Below the pieces are notes generated by a model that saw only the letters and a list, made by a program, of their open reading frames with translations, did not search any database and was not told the DNA's origin. Positions 1-11,955 of a DNA stretch of 64,000 nt are shown here, in pieces. The DNA lies in NCBI RefSeq assembly GCF_000189635.1, contig NW_002476301.1, positions 1-64,000 of the forward strand, given 5' to 3'. Numbering within the stretch: the stretch's first letter is position 1; the number at the start of each line of letters is the position of its first letter. This stretch comes from Tetrahymena thermophila SB210 (taxonomy: Eukaryota > Ciliophora > Oligohymenophorea > Hymenostomatida > Tetrahymenidae). The position numbers and the translations under genes are program-made.

Positions 1-278
1 CAACCCCAACCCCAACCCCAACCCCAACCCCAACCCCAACCCCAACCCCAACCCCAACCCCAACCCCAACCCCAACCCCAACCCCAACCCCAACCCCAAC
101 CCCAACCCCAACCCCAACCCCAACCCCAACCCCAACCCCAACCCCAACCCCAACCCCAACCCCCAACCCCAACCCCAACCCCAACCCCAACCCCAACCCC
201 AACCCCAACCCCAACCCCAACCCCAACCCCAACCCCAACCCCAACCCCAACCCCAACCCCAACCCCAACCCCAACCCC
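1..278. repeat. Macronuclear telomere, CCCCAA repeats
   Basis: About 46 tandem copies of CCCCAA run from the window edge to 278, then stop abruptly at AT-rich DNA beginning TTATTT. C4A2 on the 5' end of the plus strand is the orientation of the left telomere of a Tetrahymena-type chromosome; the G-rich strand would end 3' on the minus strand. One unit near 160-164 has five Cs instead of four. That could be a telomerase slip or a sequencing error. The repeat is otherwise perfect. Confidence 0.99.
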
Positions 279-789
279 TTATTTATTTAATTTAATTCCA
301 AGTTATTTTCTTTAAGAATATGAATAATTTTATTATAAACAATATTATTGAAATAAGACAAAAATCATAAAAATTAATTAACATTCTTTATCAAATAAAA
401 ATATAACAAAAAACAACTCTAATAATAGTTATTATTCTAATTAAGCTTAAAGCTATATAATATGTATTTAATTATTAATTATGATAATTTGTATGATATA
501 AAGTCCGAATCTCCGGTAAAATTTAAGACTTAATATAATAATTAAGTTAACTCTGACTATTTTATTTTAAAATAGGTAATATAGGCCTTAAATTTTATAT
601 ATTTAAAATTCTCTGCATTGTGTGGTTAGAATTTAATATTTTTAATATTAAATCCACTATAATAACTATAAATCTTAGTTTAAATTTATGGTTTATATAT
701 CTATTGATTAAAATAATTAAAAGACTATTAAAAAAATAACCTAAAAATAATAAAAAAGCAAAACAAAAAAAAGTTAATTGGATAAAGCT
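279..789. other. Subtelomeric gap and upstream region
   Basis: AT-rich DNA between the telomere and the first start codon. I see no gene and no repeat family. A short GC-richer patch with TCCGAATCTCCGG lies near 505-518. It must hold the promoter of the gene at 790, which leaves only 511 bases between telomere and coding sequence. Confidence 0.6.
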
Positions 790-2503
790 ATGAATAATAT
801 GATTAACGGTGATGCTGATGATGCATAAGACTTTAGTAATGAAAAAGAATAATAAGGAAATTCAAATATGATGAGCGGAAAGGAAGGTTACATACCATCT
901 CAGAATGAAGATTAAGAAGGTTAAGAAGAAGGAGTAATTAAATCACCTGAACCTAAACAAAATGGAAAAGCTAACTAGAAACAAACAGACAAACCATTAC
1001 AAGATTCAAAAACTGGAGGAGCAACAAATAATAAAAATAATTAAAACTCTCCTTTAAACGCTTCCAAGTAAGGAACACAGGCAGCTAGTGGTAAAGCAGG
1101 AGCTAAAAGTAATAATAATGATAATAAAAATAAAAATACTAATAACAGCAAAAATGCGAGTTAAAATGAAGAACCAAATTATGCTGAGATTAGCGCTTAA
1201 TAGTAATTAGAAGATGGTGTTGGTGATTATGATTATGAAGAAGAAAATGCAGCAGATGATAAATAAAAAGACAAATAATAAGTAGAATAAATGAGAAAAG
1301 AAGTAATTACTTTAAGGGCTGTCATTAAAGACAAGGACAACTAAATTAACAAACTTCAATCAGAAATAAGCCGCTTAAAAAAAGCTCAGAGCAACTCAAT
1401 TGTCTAACCACCTTCTGATAATAGTAGAGATAGAAGCAATTATTATTCAGAGAATTCCAGATCTCCTGTAATTTTTTGTTTTATTTTTTTTTTGATTTAA
1501 TTTGATGGTTCTACTTTTAATTTACTTAAAATTAAAATGAGTTACCGATTTTAAATTAATTTATTAAAAGAAAAACAACAACCCATATGAATAAAATTGG
1601 AATAATTCTGATTCTATTGATCATTTTTCTATGGCTCAAAAATAAAACAAAAAATCCAGTCTTGATAATGTGGTAAGTCCAAGCTCTCTGTGGATCAATC
1701 AAAGTGAAAGGTTTGAGCCCCCTTAAAAAAAATATGACCTCTCACAGAGTTAGCATTCCTACTAGCCTAGTAATAATTATAGCAACTTGTTTTCAACTCC
1801 TTAATTGCAAAGCAATAAAAACTATAACTAACCTGTAGATTGGTCACTAAACTAAGACTATAACGAAGTAGCTTCTGCAAATAGAGGGTACAGCAACAGT
1901 TTAAGTGGAAATAGCGGTAATATGTACACCTCACCATCATCAAACCTTTTTAGTAATCCTAAAAGCCAATATTAACCTTAGTTGATGAATCTGAATTCTA
2001 GGAATTAACCTAACTCAGCAAACAATGGATACTCTATGAAGTACTATAACAATCATGGAGATTCGAGTCCAATAATAAAATAAAACCAAAATAATAACTC
2101 CCCACTTCATTCACACAACTAATATGATTAGTTGCTTAATCATAAGCAAACCTTAGTAAACTAAAAATTGAATAATTAGAAAGGATATCTCCAGAACTTT
2201 GGTTCCAATGCCAACTCCTAACCTAATTATTCAAGCAATAACCAAAGCTATTCACCAAATTATGGAAATTCTAATAGTTACTCATCAAACTACAATAATC
2301 CTAATCAAGGTTCACTTGGTAATTATCTATCTAACCATAACAATCATAACTTATAGTAAAGTTATGGGTAAAATAATAACTACTCTCAAAGTCATAGTAT
2401 GAGCCCATATGGATCTAATAGCAACAATTTAGCAAAACAAATGATCCCAAGCAATGGTTACAGCAATAAGATGATGGGTTATAACAACAGAAGAAACCAA
2501 TGA
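790..2503 (+). CDS. Asn/Gln-rich protein with short coiled coil (two exons)
   Basis: Not recognised. In the ciliate code it reads from ATG 790 to TGA 2501-2503, exons 790-1467 and 1571-2503, 536 aa. The intron (1468-1570) begins GTAATT and ends AAAAG and keeps the frame. Residues 1-150 are rich in Asn, Gln, Lys and Ser with runs of Asn. Residues about 160-200 form a heptad-like helix (MRKEVITLRAVIKDKD, then NKLQSEISRLKK). The rest is Asn/Ser/Tyr/Gln low complexity, prion-like in composition. It is the gene nearest the telomere. No catalytic motif or membrane segment is visible. The many in-frame TAA/TAG codons make it invisible to standard translation. Confidence 0.85.
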
Positions 2504-2915
2504 AAAGAATTATAAAATTTAGATTGATCTATGAAAAATTATAACAACCAACAAATCAATAAATAAATCAATCAATCAACCACAAATACTAACTAAAAAT
2601 ATATATTATAAAATAAATATTAATTGTTTCATGATGACAATTTTATTTGTTATATTTTTGTATTATGCTTTATTAATTTACCAACTATTTCAATAAAATT
2701 TCAAATTAATTTATTTTATTCTTTTCATTTTAAAAAATTTTAGTAAAAAACAATTTCCATAAAATAATTTAATAATTCATCCAAAAAAAATTAACTATTT
2801 AAATTTTACAAAATTTTTGAAACTATTTAAATTAATTTGAATTGATGAATAATGATATCTTAAAATCTAAAAGCTAATATTAAAAAGTAAGCAACATAAT
2901 ATACAAAGACATCAA
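2504..2915. other. Convergent 3' intergenic region
   Basis: Lies between the 3' ends of two converging genes. AT-rich, with short CAAC/AATCAATC-like runs near 2550-2585 that probably belong to a 3' UTR. I see no gene in it. Confidence 0.6.
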
Positions 2916-3618
2916 TCATTATGTATAGTCGTTACTTTGCATTAACAATTTATTAAGTTTTGAATTTTCTTTAGTCAATATATCTATTTGCTTTTCTAGT
3001 TCTGCAATTTTTGCTTGTGCAGAAAGAGCTTAATTTGAACGATCTTTCCAGTAATGGATATCTTCATTTTTAGCATATATTTCGTTATGCAAATTACGGA
3101 TATCTTGTTCATTTTTTTCAATATCATCTACAAGCTTAGATTATTTCTTCAAAATTTAATCGATTTCTTCTTCAAGTTGGTTCATTTAATTTGATTTCTT
3201 TACTGTTATATTAAAGTTATTTTTAGTTTAAAATGGTATTTTAATCTAATATAAATATCTTTTTTCATAAATTAATAAAAATTTTACAAAAATCATCGCG
3301 CAAACTGTTATAATTTTCTTGCCATTAAACAGATTCTTGTTGTTTAAAATTAACAACAGATTCTTGCTTTTAATTTTCTTCAAGTAAGAGGGAAATTCTT
3401 TCTTCTAATTTTTGGATTCTTGCTGCTTAGACTCTAATTTAATGAAGCTTTTCATTTTCCCTAAGACCTGATTAATTATCAATGTAAGGATGCTATTGAG
3501 GCATAGCAGATTATTGTAAGCTTTCAATAGGTTAATTTCCAAGAATCACTGGTGATTAAGGAATAATTCTTACTGTGCTTGCCAAAGGAGCGAAAGTTTG
3601 AGTTGTTGAATGGTACAT
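2916..3618 (-). CDS. Small coiled-coil protein (two exons)
   Basis: Not recognised by family. ATG at 3618, exons 3618-3288 and 3202-2916, 205 aa, TGA at 2918-2916. The 85-base intron (3203-3287) starts GTAAAA and ends AACAG; the split codon becomes TTA. The first 50 residues are irregular (MYHSTTQTFAPLAS, several Pro and Gln). From about residue 52 to the end the protein is almost continuous heptads with Leu/Ile/Glu/Lys (AARIQKLEERISLLLEEN; QAKIAELEKQIDILTKEN). That suggests a structural or scaffold protein, perhaps cytoskeletal, but the sequence gives no specific role. It converges on the gene at 790. Confidence 0.85.
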
Positions 3619-4476
3619 CTTTTTATTGCTTAATTTTTTTTGAAATTGAATAGTTTATAATCAAATTAAAGTATATTTTGATAAATAATTATTAATTCAC
3701 TCGATCTAACATTCGTTTTTTTTATCAAAATATCAGCTCTTTTTAATTTACTTTAAATAATCGATTTTCATATAGTTATGCTTGTATTAATTTGCAGAAA
3801 TAGTAATTGATCTGTTCTAAATAAATTTTATTTTTTCATTTTGTGAATCTTTCATAAAAACTTTTTTATCTATCCTTATCATAAAATTTATCATATCTGA
3901 AAAATTTACTGTCCCTTTTAAATTAAATGTTAAACAAAAATAAAATGAATTAAAATAGATGCCTACATTTCTAAAATATTCTTGAAAATTTAAGCTTTCA
4001 AAAATAAATAATAAATGAATTTCTAAAAAATAATTTTAATTATTTATTTAAATTTAAAAAAAATAATTTAAATTTCACAATAAATATTACATGATCTTCT
4101 AAAAAAATCTAATAAAAACATATTTACTTTGATTTAATTGAAAAAAATAATTAAAAAATATAATTAATAATATTATATCAAGATACATTTTAAAAGAACT
4201 TGATTTAGTTTTAAAAATAATTATCAAAATGTTTTTAACTTGAGCATTTAATAAAAAAATAAAAGCTTTTAATTTAATAGGATATATTAAGTTTTCAAAA
4301 TATTTTATTTAAAAATAAAAATAAAATATTCCTATTCTTAGCTTAGATTATGTAATTATAGCATCTATTTAGTTTGATGGGTAAAAAGCAAGCAAACTTT
4401 TCTATTATTAATTAAATAAAAGTTGAAAGAAGTATTTTCTATATAATACCTGATAAAATTAGAAACAATCATTAAT
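3619..4476. other. Divergent promoter region
   Basis: 858 bases between the divergent starts of the coiled-coil gene and the LANCL gene. Very AT-rich with many T and A tracts. I see no gene or defined regulatory element. Confidence 0.55.
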
Positions 4477-5973
4477 ATGGATAGATAATAGGAAGTAAGA
4501 CACATTGAAAATCCTTATCCTCCTTTTTAGGGCAGCAACTTTAATTTAGATAAGGAAAGAAAGAATATTTTGTTATTGCTACTTGAAAGTAAATTTATAA
4601 TTAATATTTAAAATCTTCTTTTAAAATATATTTAATTTAAAATATTTAGATATCGATAAGTTTTACAAAAATGTAAAAGTTGGAGAAAAGAGAGCAATCG
4701 CTTCAGAATAAAAATAGTCTGATGTATAATATAATATGTTTGATGGAGCTGGAAGCTATTTAATAGCCTATGTAAAGCTGTTCTTATTTTTCCAAAGAAT
4801 AAATTAAGCAGATTCAAACTTTCTTGAATAAAATACTCCTAATTAGCTAAAATAATATTTAAAGAAAGAAAAATATGAATAGGATATCGTCTAATAAATC
4901 CAAGTTTTAGAAAATTTGATTTAGTAAAGTAAATTCAGAGATATAACATTCTTCTTTTCTCCTGTTGGAGTTTATCTTGTCTCTATGATATACTATAACG
5001 AAGTCAAAGACTAAAAAAAATTTGATAATAACTTATAAAAGATTTTAGAATTTACTCCTGAAATAATTAAAAATTAAAATTCTCCTAAGTTATATCATGA
5101 AATATTGTATGGTACATCAGGCTATTTATATAATCTTCTCTTTATATAAAAGAATTTTTCTGCCATGATCAATGCAAATACAAGTAAAATGCTTGTTGAA
5201 TGTATAGAAAAAATTTTTACAATAATCATAAAAGCAGGGTATACAATGAAAGAAGTAATAATTTATAAATATTTTTTATTTATAAATAAAATATTTTTTT
5301 TATTTTTTAGGACGATATAGGCTTCAGATTAACATATAATTTTCACTAAAGAGAATATCTAGGAGGAGCTCACGGATTATTTGGAATTTGTTAGATTCTT
5401 ATGGCTACAATAAAATAAAACCCTTAACTTAAATAAATTCAAAACGTAAATGTTGAGAGCCTTATTTAGAAATCAATATTATTTTGTGCCTCTTTGTAAA
5501 TGTAATCTGGAAATTTTCCATCTGGAACTCATCGTAAAGAGACAGATTTCTTAGTTTAATTTTGTCATGGTTCTCCTGGAGCAGTTGTTCCTCTAATATT
5601 AGGATCTTAATTATTTGGAGCATAAAATTTGTTGGAATCAGCTAAAAGGGCAGGTGAAGATATATGGAAATTTGGTATTCTAAAGAAGGGTTACGGTATT
5701 TGTCATGGAATTTCAGGAAATGCCTATGCTTTTTTACCTCTTTATAATATTACTAAAGACTTAAAATGGCTTTATTACTGCTTTACTTTTCTTTAAATAT
5801 AAAAAAATAAATAAATAATGGATATAATCAATAAATTTGACTTACCAGATAGATATATGGTTGGTGTTTCTGACTATCCTTTTAGTTATATGATGGGTCT
5901 AGCTGGAGATATTTCTTTATTTACAGATTGTCTTTATCCTGAATAATCTTTATTCCTAGGTTTTGAATTATGA
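4477..5973 (+). CDS. LanC-like protein (LANCL family)
   Basis: Eukaryotic LanC-like proteins are zinc-binding alpha/alpha-barrel enzymes that add glutathione to dehydrated residues. Three exons, 4477-4588, 4650-5254 and 5311-5973, give 459 aa with TGA at 5971; both introns (61 and 56 bases) are GT-AG and in frame. Family landmarks are clear: LYGTSGYLYNLLF near residue 190, GAHGLFGICQIL near 252, FCHGSPG near 318 and ICHGISGNAYAF near 369. These supply the zinc ligands known in LANCL1, one Cys from the first CHG and Cys-His from the second. Length is slightly above the roughly 400-450 aa usual for LANCL. It is probably cytosolic; no signal peptide or membrane span is visible. Confidence 0.95.
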
Positions 5974-7181
5974 AATAAGAACATAAAAGGCTAAAAAAAA
6001 TATTTTTAGTAATTTATGGTAATAAAAAATTTCAAAAACTATTTTAATCTAATAAAATTATAATTAAAATTAATTTTTTAGAAAAGATAACAACCATAAA
6101 TTATTTTTAAAAGAACTTAGTAAAAATATTTTTATTAGTAACAATATTTATGAAAAATAAATTTTATTGTGTATACTTAAATCCTGTGCATTTTTTACAA
6201 GCCCAGCTATTTAATGCTCAACGAATAGTCAATAAAAATATATAAATATTTAATTAATTAAAAAATATTCTGGAATATATAATAGATAGGCACAATTATA
6301 GCCCACCCTACAATAATAAACCCAACCCTAACCATATTTTAAGCATTATGAAGTTAATAAGGATTTAAAAGATGTGGCATTAGGCTTTAAGACGACCTTC
6401 ACTCAATCTTTTAAATAAAATTTTCTAAAAAATATAAAAAAGTATCCAATTCTAAAAACAAATATTTTAATTTATTTAAGGAATTAAAACCTTAAGATTA
6501 TTAGATCTTTAATATGGATAAAAATGTAGTTATATTATTAAATTTTCCCAAATAGAATTTTTGTAAAATAAGGAGTAAACCTCTACTTTTTTTTAATTTG
6601 ATTTTATTTTAAATAAAGTCTCAGCTAGACTAGGACCTGTCCTATTTCTCCTTCTTTCTAAAAACATAGATATCTAGCTGAATATTATCTGATTTAGAAT
6701 TTGATGATACAATTTTATAAATCTACTTTACAACAAATGATAAAATTGGATATACTATTTAATTTCAAATCCAGTACATTAAAATATATTTTAGAGGAAA
6801 AACAAAATTTTAATATCAAGAAATGCTATTATTAATATAAAAAATAAAAATAATAATTTTTTATATACTAATGAGCTTTATCATGAAAAAAAATCTCAAA
6901 TTAAATATATAAATAAAAGAAAAAATGATTAATATTTCAACTTTCTGTATTAAAAAAAAAGGATTTAAGATAATTAAAAATTAATAAAAAGATTTAATAT
7001 GACTTTTTAACTTATTTATCTTTATGTTAGAGTAAAATATATTATAACCATTTTTTTTCTTAATGTTACTTATATATTTTAAAATATTAAAATTTGAAAT
7101 AACCTAAAAAAATAAAATAAATATGTAATAATTTAATACTAAAATATTTAATTTTTATTTATAAGAATTGTTATTAACTTT
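5974..7181. other. Gene-free stretch with a slightly GC-richer island
   Basis: Between the 3' ends of the LANCL gene and the minus-strand gene at 7182-9634. Most is AT-rich. Between about 6160 and 6690 the composition is less extreme, with patches such as CCCACCCTAC and AACCCAACCCTAACC near 6300-6335. An open frame from ATG 6349 runs to TGA near 6692 on the plus strand (about 110 codons), but its product has no recognisable features. I cannot tell UTR, relic or short gene apart here. Confidence 0.4.
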
Positions 7182-9634
7182 TCAAAATATTTTTCTCATA
7201 AAGCCATAATTTTTTGTCGGTTACGGAGAAGGCTCAGTCTTCGTAATTTCTTGGGATGATTAGTTGCTTGTACTTCCATTATAACTAGCGTCTCTTGATA
7301 AATATGAATAATATAATTTTTTTTTGTTAAGTTATTTATAGTTTAAATATGTCGAGTATTTTAGTATTTAATTGCTTTTAGTATTAGTTTATGAATCACA
7401 TAAATTATTAGAATTTTATTATTTTACTGAAAAATTAAGAGGAGGTAAATACTTTTCAACTGGTTTTTATGGATTTAATATAGGTGATTTTTATGAAAAA
7501 AATTATGAAAAAGTATTAACTTGCACATATGTTGCCTTAGCTGGGCTAATTAAAACGTTTCTTACTTTTTCTTTATTTTAAGATAGAGAAAATGACTAGT
7601 TTATGTGCCTAGATGCAAATTATTTTAAACTTTCTTATTTATTTTTAGTTTAAACTATTTGATTTAGTTTATTAAAGTTATAAGAATTGTTTTTTTTTTA
7701 CAATAAATATGTTCCATTATTTTATTTCTAAAGAATACATTTTCTATCCTCGTTAGAATTTGGGTCTGTCATTAAATTCTAATTAGAGAATTACTCTGAA
7801 GTACACTTTGTTAGTTTTTTTTCTTAAAAAAGTTGATTCGAATGATTATTTAACCTATCTAAAGAAGTATTATTCCCTTATTTATTTGATGAACTTCTAG
7901 CCTATTAATGATATTAAAAAGACTCCTTCTAACTACTTTATCTTTCAGCTTAGTTTGATAAACTTTAGAAGGGATTAGAATTATTCATTTAATTTCCGCT
8001 ATACAAGTTTAACAAATTGTCAACTAAACTTGTTTTTCCTTTTGCTTTTTTAGTTTCTTTATATTGATTAATAGCATATACTTTAGACAAGTCTGATTAG
8101 GTTCTCAAGAATTTTTGATCTTCATTTTAGCTGCTTTACTAACTAGAATTATGTTTTTCTAGCTTAAGTTCTTGTAAATTAAAAGATTATATCGGACTAT
8201 TTTTTGAGAAAAACACATTAATATAAAAATGAATAAATAAATGAGTATTAAAAGTATTTTCATTAGCTTATGAAAAAAAGAGTAAATTAAATTAAATTAC
8301 TAATTATTTGAATATGGTATTGTTTATCTTTTTGGTCTTAATTCTATGCTATTTCCACTACCTATTCTTTTGAGTTCTTTTTTATTTTATAGATTTTAAA
8401 ATAAAGTAAACTCAGGTGCAATCAAAACACTCTTCCTCTATCTAAATGAATTGCTTGGCTAACTAAATCTCTCTTATTATTATATATTTTTCTTTTGTAA
8501 ATTAATTTAAATTTATTTTAACTCCTCAGCTTTTTTTTATGTTTGGATTTCATGGTGGTTTATTATATTTTTGAGATTGTGATATTTTCTGATATATTAA
8601 TTTATACGATCGTCGTGTTATTCAGCACTTTTCCTTCTCATATTTACTCTGAAAGATCTTTCTGAAATTAGTTCATCTCTATTTGTCATTCCTAAATTTT
8701 ATTGTAATTCTGGATTTTAGTAGTTGATACTGTTTATTACTATGTTTGGAATAATATTATTATTATTATTATTAGTATTATTTAGATTTATCTAGTTTTA
8801 TGTTGTGCTTCTAGATCTTTAAGTATTATTTTCTTATTAGGGAGACTAAATACTTTAATTTTTATCTTAAATGTTAATCTTTGAACGTGAAATATCATTT
8901 ATTAATGTGTTTGATTCAATATTTTTTAAACTGGGTTTAGTTTTTACTTACAATAAGTTCTGTGTATTTATTGATAAGTTATATTCTTTTGACTTAAAAC
9001 TCTTTTCAAAGGCATAAATAGGTGTACTTAAAGGCCTTTCAAATTCTTTCTTCTTCAAAAAAATATTTTCTTTTTAATTATAGAAAATTAATAAGAAATT
9101 AATTTATTTATTTATTTATTATATAAGTAGTTGGTTGAATAAATTCTTATTGAATTCATAAAAATGACTTAGAAAAAAAGAAATAATTTTATATTTATTT
9201 TTTGAAAATCAATCAGCTTAATCAAATATTATTATTTATGAGCTTTACCTTTACTTAGAGAATTAAATACTTTTTTTTTAGTATACCCTTTTGTGCTTGA
9301 ATCCTTTTTTTTTTACATTAATTTATAAGTTATAAGAAAGTTTTAAAGTTAATAATTACCATAATTAGGCTATCTTGCATCTTTTAGCAGTAATTATCTA
9401 TTGTAAATTATTATTTTAAGGAAAATAGATTATTTTTAGTGAAAATAATTATTGATTTTTTTAATTACTTGAGTTATTCTCTTTCTAAGCTTTTCTTAGC
9501 GAAATTACACTCATGTTTGCGAATTCCTTTTTTTATTTTGTAACACAATTATTAATCAAATTAACAAAGGATTTTTATACATGTTCTTTTATAATAAATT
9601 CTGAGTCTTTTTGAATATTAAAGGTATCTGCCAT
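7182..9634 (-). CDS. Ser/Asn/Gln-rich hypothetical protein (six exons)
   Basis: Not recognised. ATG at 9634, TGA at 7184-7182; exons 9634-9469, 9397-9360, 9303-9249, 9045-8301, 8196-7702 and 7629-7182 give 648 aa. All junctions are GT-AG and phases match (lengths sum to 1947). The N-terminus (MADTFNIQKDSEFIIKEHV) looks helical. The middle is Ser/Asn/Gln/Lys-rich with an Asn run encoded by AAT repeats near 8757-8775. A basic, charged helix lies near residue 280 (KYHNLKNIINHHEIQTQKK). The tail is again Ser/Thr/Pro-rich. Plus-strand frames here look like membrane proteins but are shadows of this Asn/Ser-rich reading. Exon boundaries in the last third are less certain. Confidence 0.75.
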
Positions 9635-11955
9635 TGTTTTTATCTATTTGGTTGATAGTTTATATTAAATTGCTATATTTATTTATAACTTTTTTATACT
9701 TCTTCAAAATTCTACTTGTGTAAAAAGTATCTAGCTTTATTTCCTTAATTTATTAAATAATTAACCTTGCGTTTTACATAAAAAATTATAAACAAAAACT
9801 AATCTTGCAATATTAGCTATTATCTTATTTTACTTGTCAATATAACTAATTATAATAATACTTTAACCTGAAATTATTCACATTTGCAGCTAAAAATTAA
9901 TTAAGGTTAGACTCTAAAGAAATTGACCATAATATAAATGACAGTTTTTTATTTTAACCAGTTTAGTAGAATAAATAAAAAGATACACTATGAATAAAAA
10001 ACAAATTTTAAATATGATTAACTTCAATTTTAAGTTGAAATAATATTTTAATTCTATAAAAATATTTTTTATTAAAAGTCATTAATAATTGAGAAGCTGA
10101 AGTATAAAATTATTAAAACAATTATTTATATACTAAAAATATATCGATTAACTTTATTAAATATGAAAAATAAAAATAATACATATGAAAACTCTTAAAA
10201 TTTAATTGAAATAGTTTTTTTTTATTAAATATTTTATTATTTGAAAAAAAAATAAAAAATAATGTATTCGTTTAATTTTTTTCTAAAAAAAAGTAAATCA
10301 TATTTAATTGAGGTAAAAAATAGAGCATATAAAATATAAACTAGTGTAATAAGTATACTTTAAAACTATAAAGAAAAATAACTAATATCAAAATATTTTT
10401 TTACCTTAAAATTAATCTAAATGTTTCACTGAATGTATAATAGAACCAATAAAAAATAGATATGAATAGATTTAATTAATATAAAATTATTCTGATAATT
10501 TAATTTCTAACTAAAAGGATACTTTAAACTTAATTAAATAGAATAGAGAGCCACTCCTTTATCACTCATTTACAGTAAAGAGATCATATATATTAATACA
10601 TACATTTAATTAATTCAATTTTCATATGAAAATTGTACATAATTTTTTATAGATTTTAAATAATAGATGATATAAATTGTTAGTTTATATATAAGCTATA
10701 AAATATTTTCTTCAAAAAATAATTTTTGGTTTGTATAAATTTATTTCCAAAACCTTTAAAAAATTATATCATCTTTTTTCATGAAAAATTAATTCAAAAA
10801 AATAAAAATCTTATAATTTCTTTTTTAAATGAAAAATTAAATTTATTTTCTAATTTTTTAGAAATTAAATTTTAAATAAAATTATAAAATGTAAAATATA
10901 TGCTAAAGGTTTCTGTAAGAATGCTACTTTGTTTGAATTTAAATTTTATATCATGAGGTTTAAACGAAGTGTTTATATTTGCTATAAATGACCAAATTTT
11001 ATTTAAAATAAGCACAATATTTTATTTAAAATAAACATAAAATTAGTTATCAAGCTGATAAGCGATCATATTAAAAGATATTAATGTAATTTTAACTTAA
11101 TACTTTATTATAACTCCTAATATAATTTTAATTTTAAGCATGCTTTTTATCGATCTAAATACTAATTTTTATTCTACTAAAAATGATCAATTAAAAATTT
11201 TTTCAATAGTTGAGCCACTTTTAAAAGAAACCATTTGTTGAATCATTTTTTAATTAAAATTCTATTAATAAAAATATGATTGAAGTAGCAATATTTAAAT
11301 TTAGGTTTTTTTTAAAATCAATCACTCAAAAATGAGAAAAAATTTATTATTAAGAATCCAAAAAATGTATTATTTATAATAAAAAATAATATTGCTTGTA
11401 GCCATAATATCTATAGAATAAATTTAGTTTTATTAAAAAGTGAGGGGCTTTTATTTTAAATAAAAGGAGTTAATTTCACAAACTAATATTTAAATGACTT
11501 TGATGAAGATTAGAATTTACTAAATTATTTAAGAGTGAGTGAGTTATAAACAATTATCCACTAATTTTTAAATGAATCAATATGTGAAAATGATTATTAT
11601 AGATATTAATTTTGAAAAGTGATTTAACAAATTTGCATAATATTTATCTTAAAAAATCAATAGCAGTAGCTAAATAATAATCATTCACCTATTAAAAATA
11701 TCAAAAAAAAAAATTGAGTATACTCAAGTTCAATTAGCCAATCTTTTTGTTAATGATATTTATTCCTAGTGATTGATTGTTTTAATTATAATGAATATTT
11801 ATTTACTTTCATTGAACGCAAATCCCATACTTTTTAATTAATTAATTGAATAAATAGTTTATTAATAAACTAAATAGAAATATTAGCTAACCAATAAATA
11901 ACTTGTTAAAAAAAGACTAAGCTTTAAATAAGAAGTTAATAATTTTTTTATAAAA
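9635..11955. other. AT-rich intergenic region
   Basis: About 2.3 kb between the divergent starts at 9634 and 11956. Very AT-rich with homopolymer tracts. I looked at both strands and saw nothing coding or structured. Confidence 0.55.

Noticed and set aside
7372-8560. Plus-strand membrane-like frames (for example 7372-7581 and about 7709-8310)
   Set aside because: The minus strand gives a six-exon Ser/Asn/Gln-rich protein with consistent phases; T-rich complements of Asn/Lys codons read as Leu/Ile/Phe.
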